DNA of 64,000 nucleotides from a virus: positions 1 to 64,000 of IMG/VR virus record IMGVR_UViG_3300047455_000060. One strand, written 5' to 3'. Both the position numbers and the translations under genes were made by a program. The notes beneath the pieces were generated by a model. It did no database searches. It was not told the origin of the DNA and was given only the letters and a program-made list of their open reading frames with translations. Below, piece after piece: positions 32,284-40,469 of this stretch; the stretch's first letter is position 1; each line of letters opens with the position of its first letter.

Positions 32284-32625
32284 TTACTTTTTGTTACCAA
32301 AACTTTGTGAACCAAAGAATGCTGCAACAATCGCCGCAACTGACACAAAGTATGTAGCAGCCATATCACCTAGGATTTTTGCTGCTTGATCTAAACCAAT
32401 TAGGTTTGCTAGTACAACTGCAAATGGATATAGTAGCATACCAAATAATGCAAACCATGCCATGTTACGTTGTGCGTCACGCATTGCATCTTCATCTTCT
32501 AGACGCTTGCGTTTAAACTCTAGATTCATCTTCATTTCTTCTTTAGAAATGTGTCCGTCTCCGTTTGTGTCCATCTCCGCAGCTACTTCTGCATCGACTG
32601 TTACTGATTTATTTTCTGCCATCAC
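32284..32625 (-). CDS. EF-hand membrane protein, holin candidate
   Basis: 113 residues. A canonical 12-residue calcium loop DTNGDGHISKEE at 19-30 (D19, N21, D23, S27, E30) is followed by a charged helix and two hydrophobic segments (FALFGMLLYPFAVVLANLIG and YFVSVAAIVAAFFG). Two membrane segments, small size and place next to spanins and endolysin suggest a class II-like holin or antiholin. Only one EF loop is present; calcium binding is inferred. Confidence 0.6.
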   Translation of the reverse strand: MMAENKSVTVDAEVAAEMDTNGDGHISKEEMKMNLEFKRKRLEDEDAMRDAQRNMAWFALFGMLLYPFAVVLANLIGLDQAAKILGDMAATYFVSVAAIVAAFFGSQSFGNKK

Positions 32626-32981
32626 TTTTTCCCCTCTAGTTTTTTAATTCGAGCATCTAGTTCAGGCCATACTTCAAACTCATGTAGTTCTTTTGATGGA
32701 TGACTATCAGACTCAACTTTGGCAAGACGTGCCTCAAGCTCGTCAATTTTTGCAGTTATTTTAGGATATTTTACACGCCATGCATTAGGATCATTTTGGA
32801 GCCAAGTCCATCCCCAGCGTAATGCTAGGTATTCTAATGTAGCGTCAAACTTTGTTACGCCCCATGTTGCCATTCTTGTGTCTTTAAACCAGAATAGAAA
32901 TGCTGCACCAAATAGTGAACCAGCAATACTAGTATAAATCCACAGACGGTCGCCCGCCATCTGTTGTATCATTTCCCACAT
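32622..32981 (-). CDS. Single-span membrane protein of the lysis cassette
   Basis: 119 residues: an N-terminal membrane segment (LWIYTSIAGSLFGAAFLFWF) and a cytoplasmic or periplasmic charged coiled-coil tail (KIDELEARLAKVES). It overlaps the EF-hand gene by 4 bp and has a late-type octamer upstream. Could be a holin partner or pinholin-type protein; function not proven. Confidence 0.6.
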   Translation of the reverse strand: MWEMIQQMAGDRLWIYTSIAGSLFGAAFLFWFKDTRMATWGVTKFDATLEYLALRWGWTWLQNDPNAWRVKYPKITAKIDELEARLAKVESDSHPSKELHEFEVWPELDARIKKLEGKK

Positions 32982-33006
32982 AATAACCCCTCGTTGTTAC
33001 TATGTG

Positions 33007-33014
33007 TATTTATT
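33007..33014 (-). promoter_or_regulatory. Late-type octamer AATAAATA before the lysis membrane gene
   Basis: AATAAATA on the minus strand, about 25 bp before the ATG; close to the stop codon of the o-spanin gene, and first base differs from the GATAAATA form. Confidence 0.55.
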
Positions 33015-33485
33015 TTATTTGAAAGGATTTAGTCTATCAAGTGCAGAAGGTTGTTGCACGTCTTGCTGTGCGTCTACTTGTTGTTTAGCATTATCGATGT
33101 TTGCATTAGCAGCATCTAATGCTTCGTTTGCGTTCTTATAGTAGTTTTCGTATGCTACAATGATTGCTCGCTGTTGTTGAATAAATGCTCTAATACTAGA
33201 AAAATTCATACTTATATTTTCATAACCTTCGTCAGTGAGTGCAAAGAATACTACTGGGCGACCAGATTTTTGTATTTCAGCTACTTTTTCTTCAAAGTTT
33301 TCTGGAGTAATAAGTATCCATTCAACATCTTTCATACGCAGTGAATCTGCGTTAGGTAAGACCAGTTCGGGTTTTTCAACAGGCTTAGCAGAAACCTCTA
33401 TACGTTGAGGAGTGCTAGAACAACCACTAAGGAGTGCTAGGACCAGGCCAAAGCCAAGGACATTCTTTATTAAATGTTTCACCAC
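33015..33485 (-). CDS. Outer-membrane spanin-like lipoprotein (Rz1 type)
   Basis: 156 residues with a lipoprotein signal: basic start, hydrophobic core, and lipobox LLSGC with Cys22. After it comes a mature part with a helical C terminus rich in Asn, Ala and Gln ending QPSALDRLNPFK. It starts at GTG (AAGGAAG upstream) inside the 3' end of the i-spanin gene in a different frame, the classic overlapping spanin layout. It is longer than lambda Rz1. Confidence 0.75.
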   Translation of the reverse strand: MVKHLIKNVLGFGLVLALLSGCSSTPQRIEVSAKPVEKPELVLPNADSLRMKDVEWILITPENFEEKVAEIQKSGRPVVFFALTDEGYENISMNFSSIRAFIQQQRAIIVAYENYYKNANEALDAANANIDNAKQQVDAQQDVQQPSALDRLNPFK

Positions 33486-33888
33486 TTGTTGCTTCCTTTT
33501 CTTTATCTGTTAATGTTGCCCCTGATAGAAGTTCAAAACATCTACCTGCGTTTACTGTGCCTCTGTTAATTAGCCTCTCAACTAAGCCAGGCTTGCCTGC
33601 ACCTAGTATAGCTAAATCGTGTTTAGCAAGTTTGTCTGCTAATACATTGTTTTGAGCACGAATAGCAGCAAATTCTGTATTAACACGATTCAATTCTTCA
33701 TTTGCCTTTGCAAAGTCGGCCTGCAAAGTCGAGATCGTCTCTTCGCTTATAGCTACTGCCGTCTCTAACTTTGCATTGTTTTCGTTTAAAATAGCCATGC
33801 GTTCTTGGGTATCAGTATAATACCAATAAAACACACCGCATAGGACTAACATCATTGCGGCCGAAGCAAATGCTAGTTTCATTCCCAT
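33427..33888 (-). CDS. Inner-membrane spanin-like protein (Rz type)
   Basis: 153 residues: one N-terminal membrane segment (LAFASAAMMLVLCGVFYWYY) and a long periplasmic coiled coil (MAILNENNAKLETAVAISEE and following heptads), then a Cys-containing globular end. This topology and the overlap with a lipoprotein gene define a two-component spanin that fuses inner and outer membranes at lysis. Starts 1 bp after the endolysin stop. Confidence 0.8.
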   Translation of the reverse strand: MGMKLAFASAAMMLVLCGVFYWYYTDTQERMAILNENNAKLETAVAISEETISTLQADFAKANEELNRVNTEFAAIRAQNNVLADKLAKHDLAILGAGKPGLVERLINRGTVNAGRCFELLSGATLTDKEKEATSGETFNKECPWLWPGPSTP

Positions 33889-33889
33889 A

Positions 33890-34762
33890 TTAGTCGTCCA
33901 ATAGTTTTTCTAGTGTGCGTGGACCTGCAATACCGTCTGCTACGAGACCGTTTGCTGCCTGCCATGCTTTAAGAGCACGTTCTGTGCCTGGACCAAAGTC
34001 ACCATCAGCTCCGACGCCTAATGCTTCTTGCATCATTTTAACGCCTTCGCCTTTGCAACCTTTACGTAGTACACCAATGTCATCAACATCAATAGTTGCA
34101 CCATCATCTTCGCCTAGGTCTTCTGCATCCATGCCTAGTACTTGTAGTGCATGTTTGTAACGCTTCTGACGATCTTCTAGTCCAATGTTGCCACCGTTGA
34201 TTTTCTTAGTCATCTTTACAACATCATCTGTGTCAGCAATGTCATTTAGATTATTTGCGCCCCAGAACCAACCTGCTGATTCTACAGCACCTGCTGGCGT
34301 AGCAACATATTCTGCTGCTTCTTCTGCTGTCATGCCTACACTCTTACCAAAGCGTGTGTAGTTGTCACGTCCAGTTAACTGCTTTAGTCCACGACCACGG
34401 AATCTCCAGCCGTCACCTTCTTGTGTGTTGCCCATCTTGTACTTACGGAACTCATCGTTGTAAACACGGTTAGCAATCATTTCTGGGTTACGTGCATATT
34501 CATCTGCGTCTGCCTTTGGAGCATCACCAAAGTAACGACCAAACACTGCACGAAGTGCTTTTGCACTATAGTTTAGATTTTCTTCAAGGCGCTTAAAGCC
34601 GCCTGATTCATGGGCACACTGACTTAGGAAGTGTGCTACTCTACGTTCTGTAGTAATTCCGTACTTTGGTAGTAGTTCGCATAATGCATCATACCAATCG
34701 TCTGCATCTGCGGAAATAATTTCTGCTAGATGTTCTTTCGTGAAATCAAATTCAAAGCTCAT
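33890..34762 (-). CDS. Endolysin: GH19 chitinase-like lysozyme with C-terminal peptidoglycan-binding domain
   Basis: 290 residues. Residues 1-200 match the GH19 lysozyme fold: FLSQCAHESGGFKRLEENLN carries the catalytic Glu region (E52), then GDGWRFRGRGLKQLTGRDNY and AGWFWGANNLN. Residues about 215-290 form a PG-binding-1 domain (LGVGADGDFGPGTERALKAW). It hydrolyses the murein glycan. No signal peptide, so it needs a holin, consistent with the membrane genes downstream. Confidence 0.92.
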   Translation of the reverse strand: MSFEFDFTKEHLAEIISADADDWYDALCELLPKYGITTERRVAHFLSQCAHESGGFKRLEENLNYSAKALRAVFGRYFGDAPKADADEYARNPEMIANRVYNDEFRKYKMGNTQEGDGWRFRGRGLKQLTGRDNYTRFGKSVGMTAEEAAEYVATPAGAVESAGWFWGANNLNDIADTDDVVKMTKKINGGNIGLEDRQKRYKHALQVLGMDAEDLGEDDGATIDVDDIGVLRKGCKGEGVKMMQEALGVGADGDFGPGTERALKAWQAANGLVADGIAGPRTLEKLLDD

Positions 34763-34764
34763 TT

Positions 34765-35481
34765 TTAGATCCTTTTAACTACGAGAGCCTTGTCTCCGTT
34801 TTCGAAAACAAGTTTATCTCCATACTTACTTATATTATAGTCACCGATATACTTGGTTAAAAAGAGTATTTCTGGATATGACTCCATCAAGTTAAATCGT
34901 CCTTCAATAGTTTCAAATATAGTTTTATTAGTACCAAAGTCGACAAATTCAAACATTAGCGGATCGGCGTACTTCTTACTAATAGTAAGTATGTCATGCT
35001 TCATGTCTACTGTTTCTACATAACTTCGATTAAAGAAGTTTTTAAAATTATTCAAATTACTTTCTACGGCTATAATTCCGTAGTTTTCTGGTTCTTCGGG
35101 AATGTTAGATTGAAATTCTTCTAAGGTAGCTGACTTACTTCTAAAGTCTTTATAATAACGAAATTTAAAATCATCAATGTCTGCTAGTTTAGAAACACCA
35201 TCGATAATTTCTGTAATGTTTTCGTGTACACCGCGTTCTCGCTGTATTTCTACAAACACTTTATATGTACCATCACTTTGCTCGCCAGCAGTTACATCCG
35301 CATCTAAAATAAAGTTATAACCTTTTTCTAAAAAATTTGCCAAATCTTCAGCAGGCTTTTTATCTTTAACACTAAAACTTATTGTTACAATATTTTTATC
35401 ATCACCCATTTTTGAAGCAAACGAATCTACTTCAAAAACACTATCAACTAAATTTCTTAAATCACCTTGGCGTAAACTCAT
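34765..35481 (-). CDS. Hypothetical late protein, possibly structural
   Basis: 238 residues, acidic, alpha/beta, starting MSLRQGDLRNLVDSVFEVDS. Contains VTISFSVKDKKPAEDLANFL and a C-terminal domain of short strands. No recognised motif. It lies between endolysin and a late-type promoter-led gene, and shares one base with that gene, so it is expressed late. Structure or assembly role is inference. Confidence 0.65.
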   Translation of the reverse strand: MSLRQGDLRNLVDSVFEVDSFASKMGDDKNIVTISFSVKDKKPAEDLANFLEKGYNFILDADVTAGEQSDGTYKVFVEIQRERGVHENITEIIDGVSKLADIDDFKFRYYKDFRSKSATLEEFQSNIPEEPENYGIIAVESNLNNFKNFFNRSYVETVDMKHDILTISKKYADPLMFEFVDFGTNKTIFETIEGRFNLMESYPEILFLTKYIGDYNISKYGDKLVFENGDKALVVKRI

Positions 35482-36047
35482 TATACTGTTTCTCCTGCAC
35501 CAGGTGCTGGTGCTGCTGGTGCTGCTGGTGCTGCTGGCGGTACTGGAGGCGCTGCTGACATATCAGCCATTTGTGGTGCCATCTCAGTTGCATTAGCATC
35601 AACTGCTGGTTCAACATTAAATCCTTTAGCATCTGCATAGCTAGTATAGATGTCTGCAATTAATTTTTTAGGCATCTGAATTTCAACAACCCAAATTGGT
35701 AAACGATCTAACTTGCCCTTTTTTGTGCCTGGACGAATATCGTCAGGTCTACGAATCTTTCTAGGATTAACAATGTAATTCTTAGAATAGCCTATTTTAC
35801 AATCATATTCAACAAGGCGCTTTGCTCCCATTGGATCTGGCATTTTATCTCGTGGCCACATAAACTTACATGTAATCCAATGACGCTCAATCTTTGGCCC
35901 ATCTAACAATTCGCCATCTTGCCAGTTCTTATAAACGTAAAGATCAACTTCGTCAAGGACTCGTTCAAAGTCTTTTAAAATTTGAAATGAAGTGTCACTG
36001 TCGTATACCATTTCGGCGTTTTTGACTAGATCGTAAATATCTTCCAT
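35481..36047 (-). CDS. Hypothetical late protein with Ala/Pro tail
   Basis: 188 residues. The first 145 form a compact, Trp/Arg-containing domain (RHWITCKFMWPRDKMPDP, DRLPIWVVEIQMPKK); the last 35 are a Pro/Ala repeat (PPAAPAAPAAPAP) probably disordered. First gene behind a late-type octamer, leading the endolysin and spanin genes. No family recognised. Confidence 0.65.
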   Translation of the reverse strand: MEDIYDLVKNAEMVYDSDTSFQILKDFERVLDEVDLYVYKNWQDGELLDGPKIERHWITCKFMWPRDKMPDPMGAKRLVEYDCKIGYSKNYIVNPRKIRRPDDIRPGTKKGKLDRLPIWVVEIQMPKKLIADIYTSYADAKGFNVEPAVDANATEMAPQMADMSAAPPVPPAAPAAPAAPAPGAGETV

Positions 36048-36077
36048 TTGATAATGTCCTATTTTTTGTACTATACT

Positions 36078-36085
36078 TATTTATC
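36078..36085 (-). promoter_or_regulatory. Late-type octamer for the lysis-side operon
   Basis: GATAAATA on the minus strand (within ACGATAAATAAG), about 30 bp before the Ala/Pro-tailed protein. It lies in the 158-bp divergent gap before phoH. Confidence 0.7.
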
Positions 36086-36205
36086 GTATCTAATTAGTTA
36101 TAAACTATTTTATCTCTGAGACATAGATGGTAAATACTTTTGTAGGGCAAGTGCTTTACTTCAAAAGCATACTGTCTTACTCCATTACTCATAGGAGGAC
36201 ACTTA
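36086..36205 (+). other. phoH leader region, no clear promoter
   Basis: The 120 bp before phoH hold an AGGAGG ribosome site at about -12 but no convincing TTGACA/TATAAT pair. GGTAAATA at about 75 bp upstream could be a variant late-type octamer; I would not rely on it. Confidence 0.4.
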
Positions 36206-36949
36206 ATGGGTGCAAAACGCAAAGTAGCTGCTAAATCTAGACAGCATACTAATAGCAATTACGATAACGTAATTAATATTAAACCAATGGGACATTCGGT
36301 CCAAAAGAAGACGCAAGTCAACATACTTCCCCGTAATAGAAACCAAGAAACATACGTGTTAACCTTGCTAGATCCAACGAAAGACATAGTCTTCGGAGTT
36401 GGTCCAGCAGGAACAGGCAAAACTCTTTTGGCTGTGCAAGTAGCGGTTAAACTATTTAAAGAAGGACAAGTTGATAAGATTATCGTTACCAGGCCAGCAG
36501 TATCGGTCGACGAAGATCTAGGATTCTTACCGGGTACCTTGGAAGAGAAAATGGCACCATGGACACGACCAATATTTGATGTATTGAGAGAATATTTCCA
36601 TGCAAAAGAAATAGAAGGGATGATTCAAGAAGGTATAATTGAAATTGCGCCGCTAGCATATATGCGCGGCAGAACTTTTAAGGATGCGTTTATCTTAGCA
36701 GATGAAATGCAAAACGCGACACCAAGTCAAATGAAAATGTTATTAACACGCTTAGGCACAGGAAGCATGATGGCTGTTACAGGCGATCTAAATCAAGCAG
36801 ACAGGCTTAAGGATAATGGTCTATTAGATTTTACTAGACTGTTAGAATCAAGTAACTCAGCACATTTGGACATAGTCCAGTTTGAACAAGGAGATATTGA
36901 ACGCCACCAGGCAGTTAAGGAAGTCCTAAGAGTCTACGGAGACGAATAA
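36206..36949 (+). CDS. phoH: PhoH-family ATPase
   Basis: 247 residues; one of only three plus-strand genes. Walker A GPAGTGKT at 66-73, Walker B region FILADEMQNA, and the sensor phrase AVTGDLNQAD are all present, as in PhoH-like P-loop NTPases that in bacteria are phosphate-starvation linked and act on RNA. Common in marine phages. A strong AGGAGG precedes the ATG. Convergent with dCMP deaminase and separated from it by a hairpin terminator. Confidence 0.95.
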   Translation: MGAKRKVAAKSRQHTNSNYDNVINIKPMGHSVQKKTQVNILPRNRNQETYVLTLLDPTKDIVFGVGPAGTGKTLLAVQVAVKLFKEGQVDKIIVTRPAVSVDEDLGFLPGTLEEKMAPWTRPIFDVLREYFHAKEIEGMIQEGIIEIAPLAYMRGRTFKDAFILADEMQNATPSQMKMLLTRLGTGSMMAVTGDLNQADRLKDNGLLDFTRLLESSNSAHLDIVQFEQGDIERHQAVKEVLRVYGDE

Positions 36950-36960
36950 TTAAAGGCTAG

Positions 36961-36991
36961 AAATAGGGGGCTGTAATTAGTCCCCTATTTT
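36961..36991 (+). terminator. Bidirectional hairpin terminator between phoH and dCMP deaminase
   Basis: AAATAGGGG, 12-base loop, CCCCTATTT followed by TTAT on the plus strand; the opposite strand ends in a shorter T stretch. The stop codon of the dCMP deaminase gene lies within the loop. Confidence 0.85.
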
Positions 36992-37423
36992 TATGACCTC
37001 AACATCGGACTTTGCTAGAAAGTCTATACCACTAGTATCTCTGTAAGCAGTACGATAGTACACAGTGTTTATTCCGCTTTGATAGATTAGTTTAGCACAA
37101 TCCATACAAGGTGCATGTGTAACAAAGATAGTTGCATCTTCTCCACTTTCGGGAGACTTTGCTAGTTTAGCGATTGCGTTAGACTCGGCATGTAAAACTT
37201 CCGGTTTAGTTTTAGATTCTATAAAACGATTACCGTCATTGTCGATCATTGTATAATGATCTTCGCATGTATTATCCCATCCACTAGGCATACCATTGTA
37301 GCCAATAGAGATAATGCGATCATCCTTTACAACAATCGCACCTACTTGTAGTCGTGTTGCTGAACTTAGTTGTGCAAAACGTTCTGCAACATCCATGTAT
37401 GCATCGATAAATTTTTGTTTCAT
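36977..37423 (-). CDS. cd: Deoxycytidylate (dCMP) deaminase
   Basis: 148 residues. Zinc-deaminase motifs are clear: HAESNAIAK (zinc His and proton-shuttle Glu) and PCMDCAK (two zinc Cys). The N-terminal VGAIVVKDDRIISIGYNGMP is typical of dCMP deaminases. It makes dUMP for thymidylate synthase, whose gene overlaps it by 4 bp. Confidence 0.93.
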   Translation of the reverse strand: MKQKFIDAYMDVAERFAQLSSATRLQVGAIVVKDDRIISIGYNGMPSGWDNTCEDHYTMIDNDGNRFIESKTKPEVLHAESNAIAKLAKSPESGEDATIFVTHAPCMDCAKLIYQSGINTVYYRTAYRDTSGIDFLAKSDVEVIKIGD

Positions 37424-38280
37424 ACAGCCATTGGTGCCTTAATTGAATCCATTGGATTATAATTTAGTAGTTTGTAGTCACTTGTAGCAGTTTCTAATAG
37501 TTCTGCAATATTGCTAAACTGTGGCATTTCTAGTGTAGGACCCTGCATAGGAGTACGCTCAAGTTGTTGTTTAACTTGCTCCATATGATTACTATAGATA
37601 TGACAATCACCGCCTGTCCAAATAAACTCACCTACTTCTAATCCGCAGATTTGTGCCAACATGTGCGTAAGCAAACTGTAACTAGCAATATTAAAAGGAA
37701 CGCCTAAGAACATGTCTGCACTACGCTGATACATTTGGCAACTTAATTTACCATTAATAACTTTAAACTGGCTAAGTGTATGACAAGGCGGGAGTGCCAT
37801 ATCTTCAAGTTCACTAGGATTCCACGCACTTAGAATAATACGACGACTGTCTGGGTCTGTAATAAGTTGGCGAATAATATTGTGTATTTGATCAAATCCT
37901 TCGCCGTTAAAATCACGCCATTGGCTACCATAAACTGGACCTAGTTCTTTATATAAATCATCATTGCGATAGCCTAGTGCTACACCCTGTGCATCAGCAT
38001 TAGCAGTCCAGATAGTTTTCTTTTCCCAGATTTCTGTTCTGTCTGCTTCAAATGTAATTTCAGCAAGTCTACGCTCGTCTGTACTACCTTCTAAGAACCA
38101 TAATAATTCTCCTACAACAGCTCGCCATGCAAGACGTTTTGTTGTAACCGCAGGAAACTCGTTGCGTAAATCAAAACGCATTTGATAACCAAATACTGTG
38201 CGTGTACCAACGCCTGTACGATCGCTTACGTCTTCACCGTTCTCTAAAATATATTGTAGTGCATCAAGATACTGTTTCAT
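37420..38280 (-). CDS. td: Thymidylate synthase (ThyA type)
   Basis: 286 residues starting [15 protein letters not shown], chosen over an upstream TTG that lies inside the DHFR gene. Folate and dUMP motifs are visible: SDRTGVGTRTVFG, LGPVYGSQWR, LPPCHTLSQF with the catalytic Cys, and QRSADMFLGVPFN. It methylates dUMP with methylene-tetrahydrofolate, yielding dihydrofolate for the adjacent DHFR. Confidence 0.96.
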   Translation of the reverse strand: MKQYLDALQYILENGEDVSDRTGVGTRTVFGYQMRFDLRNEFPAVTTKRLAWRAVVGELLWFLEGSTDERRLAEITFEADRTEIWEKKTIWTANADAQGVALGYRNDDLYKELGPVYGSQWRDFNGEGFDQIHNIIRQLITDPDSRRIILSAWNPSELEDMALPPCHTLSQFKVINGKLSCQMYQRSADMFLGVPFNIASYSLLTHMLAQICGLEVGEFIWTGGDCHIYSNHMEQVKQQLERTPMQGPTLEMPQFSNIAELLETATSDYKLLNYNPMDSIKAPMAV

Positions 38281-38773
38281 GCTTTTTCCGTTTCTCCCAA
38301 ATTTCAAATGTTACACCTGTCTCATGTATCACTGTAGTTAGTTCGAATAATGATTCGATCTTCTTCAATGGAAGAAATGTATCACATGCATACTCACCTG
38401 GAATACGACTGATATAAAACTCGTCAATAACTCCTAAGGTTTGCTCAATGATATTAGGACCACCAATAACCCATGTAATTAAACTAGGAAATTCTTCAGA
38501 AACACGCTCAACACTTTTGTTAAGATCACCACTGATGTATTTGTCTGCACCAAGATATTCAGCTGGACGATTAGTTGCTAGTACGTTTATACGTTTAGGC
38601 AACGGTCGCGGCATATGCGGATCTTCCCAAGTAGTAGATCCCATTACTACAACGTGTCCTGCTGTATTGTCTTTAAACCATTTTAAATCTGTACTATTGT
38701 GCGGCCAAGGTAGTGTGCCGTCTTTGCTTACACCGCCAGTATCGTCACATGCTAAAATTGCTTTAATTGTCAT
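38264..38773 (-). CDS. frd: Dihydrofolate reductase
   Basis: 169 residues. The DHFR core is visible: [11 protein letters not shown], the Asp/Lys-containing helix, [11 protein letters not shown], and the [13 protein letters not shown] loop. It regenerates tetrahydrofolate after thymidylate synthesis; gene order with thymidylate synthase and dCMP deaminase matches T4 logic. It overlaps the ferredoxin gene by 11 bp. Confidence 0.93.
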   Translation of the reverse strand: MTIKAILACDDTGGVSKDGTLPWPHNSTDLKWFKDNTAGHVVVMGSTTWEDPHMPRPLPKRINVLATNRPAEYLGADKYISGDLNKSVERVSEEFPSLITWVIGGPNIIEQTLGVIDEFYISRIPGEYACDTFLPLKKIESLFELTTVIHETGVTFEIWEKRKKHETVS

Positions 38774-39125
38774 CGAAAAAGTTCCCGCCTTCGCCTATTG
38801 GTAAAAAATATTTTTCATATTTGTCAGGCACACCATCAAATTCATCTGCTTCAGGTAATGCTTCTTTTTGTTCAGTAATTAGTGGCCATTCATTACTATA
38901 AATTGTATTAATCTCAATCCACTTAGCTCGATCCGGCTCTGGTAAATCGCTATCTTGTACTATTGCATCAACTGGACATTCCGGAACACAAACACCGCAA
39001 TCAATACATTCGTCTGGATTAATTACAAGCATGTTTTCGCCCTCGTAGAAACAGTCTACTGGGCATACACTAACGCAATCAGTATGTTTACATTTGATAC
39101 AATTATCAGTTACTAAGTATGTCAT
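38763..39125 (-). CDS. fdxA: FdxA-type 7Fe/8Fe ferredoxin
   Basis: 120 residues from [15 protein letters not shown] lies about 12 bp upstream, and the earlier start would be a TTG. Two cluster motifs are present: CIKCKHTDC...SVCPVDC for the N-terminal cluster and [12 protein letters not shown] for the 4Fe-4S cluster, followed by the FdxA-type extension ([19 protein letters not shown]). Bacterial FdxA proteins look almost the same, so recent acquisition from a host is likely. Electron partner unknown; QueE or host enzymes are candidates. Confidence 0.92.
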   Translation of the reverse strand: MTYLVTDNCIKCKHTDCVSVCPVDCFYEGENMLVINPDECIDCGVCVPECPVDAIVQDSDLPEPDRAKWIEINTIYSNEWPLITEQKEALPEADEFDGVPDKYEKYFLPIGEGGNFFDDN

Positions 39126-39141
39126 TGGCAAAGGTCCTCAT

Positions 39142-39164
39142 ACATAGAAGTATATTTTCTATGT
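39142..39164. repeat. 8-bp inverted repeat before ferredoxin
   Basis: ACATAGAA, 7 bases, TTCTATGT, about 20 bp before the ferredoxin ATG. It could be an RNA hairpin or operator; no T-run follows, so it is a poor terminator. Confidence 0.4.
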
Positions 39165-39220
39165 CCGCTTTTATCATTATTAAAAATAGGAATATACCCA
39201 AATAGTTTTTTTAAAATCAT

Positions 39221-40135
39221 TTAAATTCTCGCAAGTCGAATTAGAGTCGCTGCTAGGTTAATTTCTGGATCAATTACTAATGTATGATCTACTAACCCTT
39301 GTTTAATAATTAGCACTGCTTGATCTTGTTGTTCTTCATTTCCGAACAACGTAATATTGTCATACAACCAACGATAGATCTCTTCCATTTCTTCTGCACG
39401 TACTGCACCACATAACAGTTTTCTTGCACCTTGAATCTTGCCTGCTTTAAACAGCTCAACCATTTCAAGTTTCCAGTCTGCTTCTCCTGTATCGCCTTGT
39501 TGAGGACTAACAAGAACACCATCTACTGAATTCATTTGCACCATGTTGATACACTTGCGCAAGTCTGGATATGTAGCTTTCACATAAGTGTCAAGTGTAT
39601 CTAAGTCTGGAGTTACACCTTCTGTAATAAGAATCTCTGCAACACGAGCAGTAAACTCTGTCTGGTCAATCTTAGCAATATGAAAGCCTTGACAACGACT
39701 GTGTAGCGCAGGAATAATTTTGTTTGGATAGTTACACGTTAGAATAAAACGTGCTGTAGTATGATACTCTTCCATAACACCGCGCAGTGCTGCCTGTGCG
39801 TTAGGCGATAAGTAATCAGCCTCGTCAAGCAGTACAACCTTAAAGTCACCGAACGGAATCATCTGTACAAAGTTTACAATCTTATCTCTAACATCATCTA
39901 CTGAGTTAGTACGACTTGCGTTAATTTCTAAAATATCTAATGGATTAACATCAAGTTCATTGAATAACAGTTTAGCAAGTGTTGTCTTACCAATGCCTGC
40001 ATTACCGCTAAACAACAAGTGCGGAATAGTTTTTTCTTTAATCCAATGATTTACTTGTGATCGCTGTGCGTCATCTCTAAATACATATCCGTCCACAGTA
40101 TTAGGACGATATTTTTCTACCCATAATTCTTTCAT
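39221..40135 (-). CDS. 44: Clamp-loader ATPase subunit (T4 gp44-like)
   Basis: 304 residues (T4 gp44 is 319). AAA+ motifs: WVEKYRPNTVDGYVF at the start, Walker A GNAGIGKT 44-51, Walker B LLDEADYL 102-109, and the SRC box at 146-148 that contacts the neighbouring subunit. It opens and loads the sliding clamp. The small subunit gp62 is not identified here. Confidence 0.95.
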   Translation of the reverse strand: MKELWVEKYRPNTVDGYVFRDDAQRSQVNHWIKEKTIPHLLFSGNAGIGKTTLAKLLFNELDVNPLDILEINASRTNSVDDVRDKIVNFVQMIPFGDFKVVLLDEADYLSPNAQAALRGVMEEYHTTARFILTCNYPNKIIPALHSRCQGFHIAKIDQTEFTARVAEILITEGVTPDLDTLDTYVKATYPDLRKCINMVQMNSVDGVLVSPQQGDTGEADWKLEMVELFKAGKIQGARKLLCGAVRAEEMEEIYRWLYDNITLFGNEEQQDQAVLIIKQGLVDHTLVIDPEINLAATLIRLARI

Positions 40136-40293
40136 TTGTTTTCCTGCCTTAATCTAAATTCACAATAACTGTTCCAACCGTATTCATACATTGCATATGC
40201 AATTATAGCACCAACTACTGGCACTGTAAAGAATATTGTTGCTAAAAGATCAGCCATTAATAATGCTGCCCCGTAATCATACCAACGTATCAT
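40132..40293 (-). CDS. Small membrane protein (53 aa)
   Basis: Starts MIRWYDYGAALLMADLLATI, with one or two hydrophobic segments (DLLATIFFTVPVVGAIIAYA), and ends in a polar tail. It overlaps the clamp loader by 4 bp and the preceding small gene by one base (TAATG). Function unknown. Confidence 0.65.
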   Translation of the reverse strand: MIRWYDYGAALLMADLLATIFFTVPVVGAIIAYAMYEYGWNSYCEFRLRQENK

Positions 40294-40469
40294 TATTCAC
40301 CAGTCTCTGCTTCTTTTTTCTTTTTACGTCTTTGGTAAAAGCTACCCTTGTAATCAATTTCTTCACTTCGTTGTCCGGAAGGAATTTGTTGGATAACACC
40401 GCCCTTGGCTAAAAATTCTTCTACTGCTTTTTTTGATTCTTCATCAGTTTCTCTTGGTACTGGATTCAT
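40293..40469 (-). CDS. Small EFLAKGG-motif protein
   Basis: 58 residues with VEEFLAKGGVIQQ, related to the 60-residue protein near 6.9 kb, and a basic C terminus (SFYQRRKKKKE). Linked to the exonuclease by an ATGA overlap. Unknown function, perhaps nucleic-acid binding given the Lys/Arg tail. Confidence 0.65.
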   Translation of the reverse strand: MNPVPRETDEESKKAVEEFLAKGGVIQQIPSGQRSEEIDYKGSFYQRRKKKKEAETGE

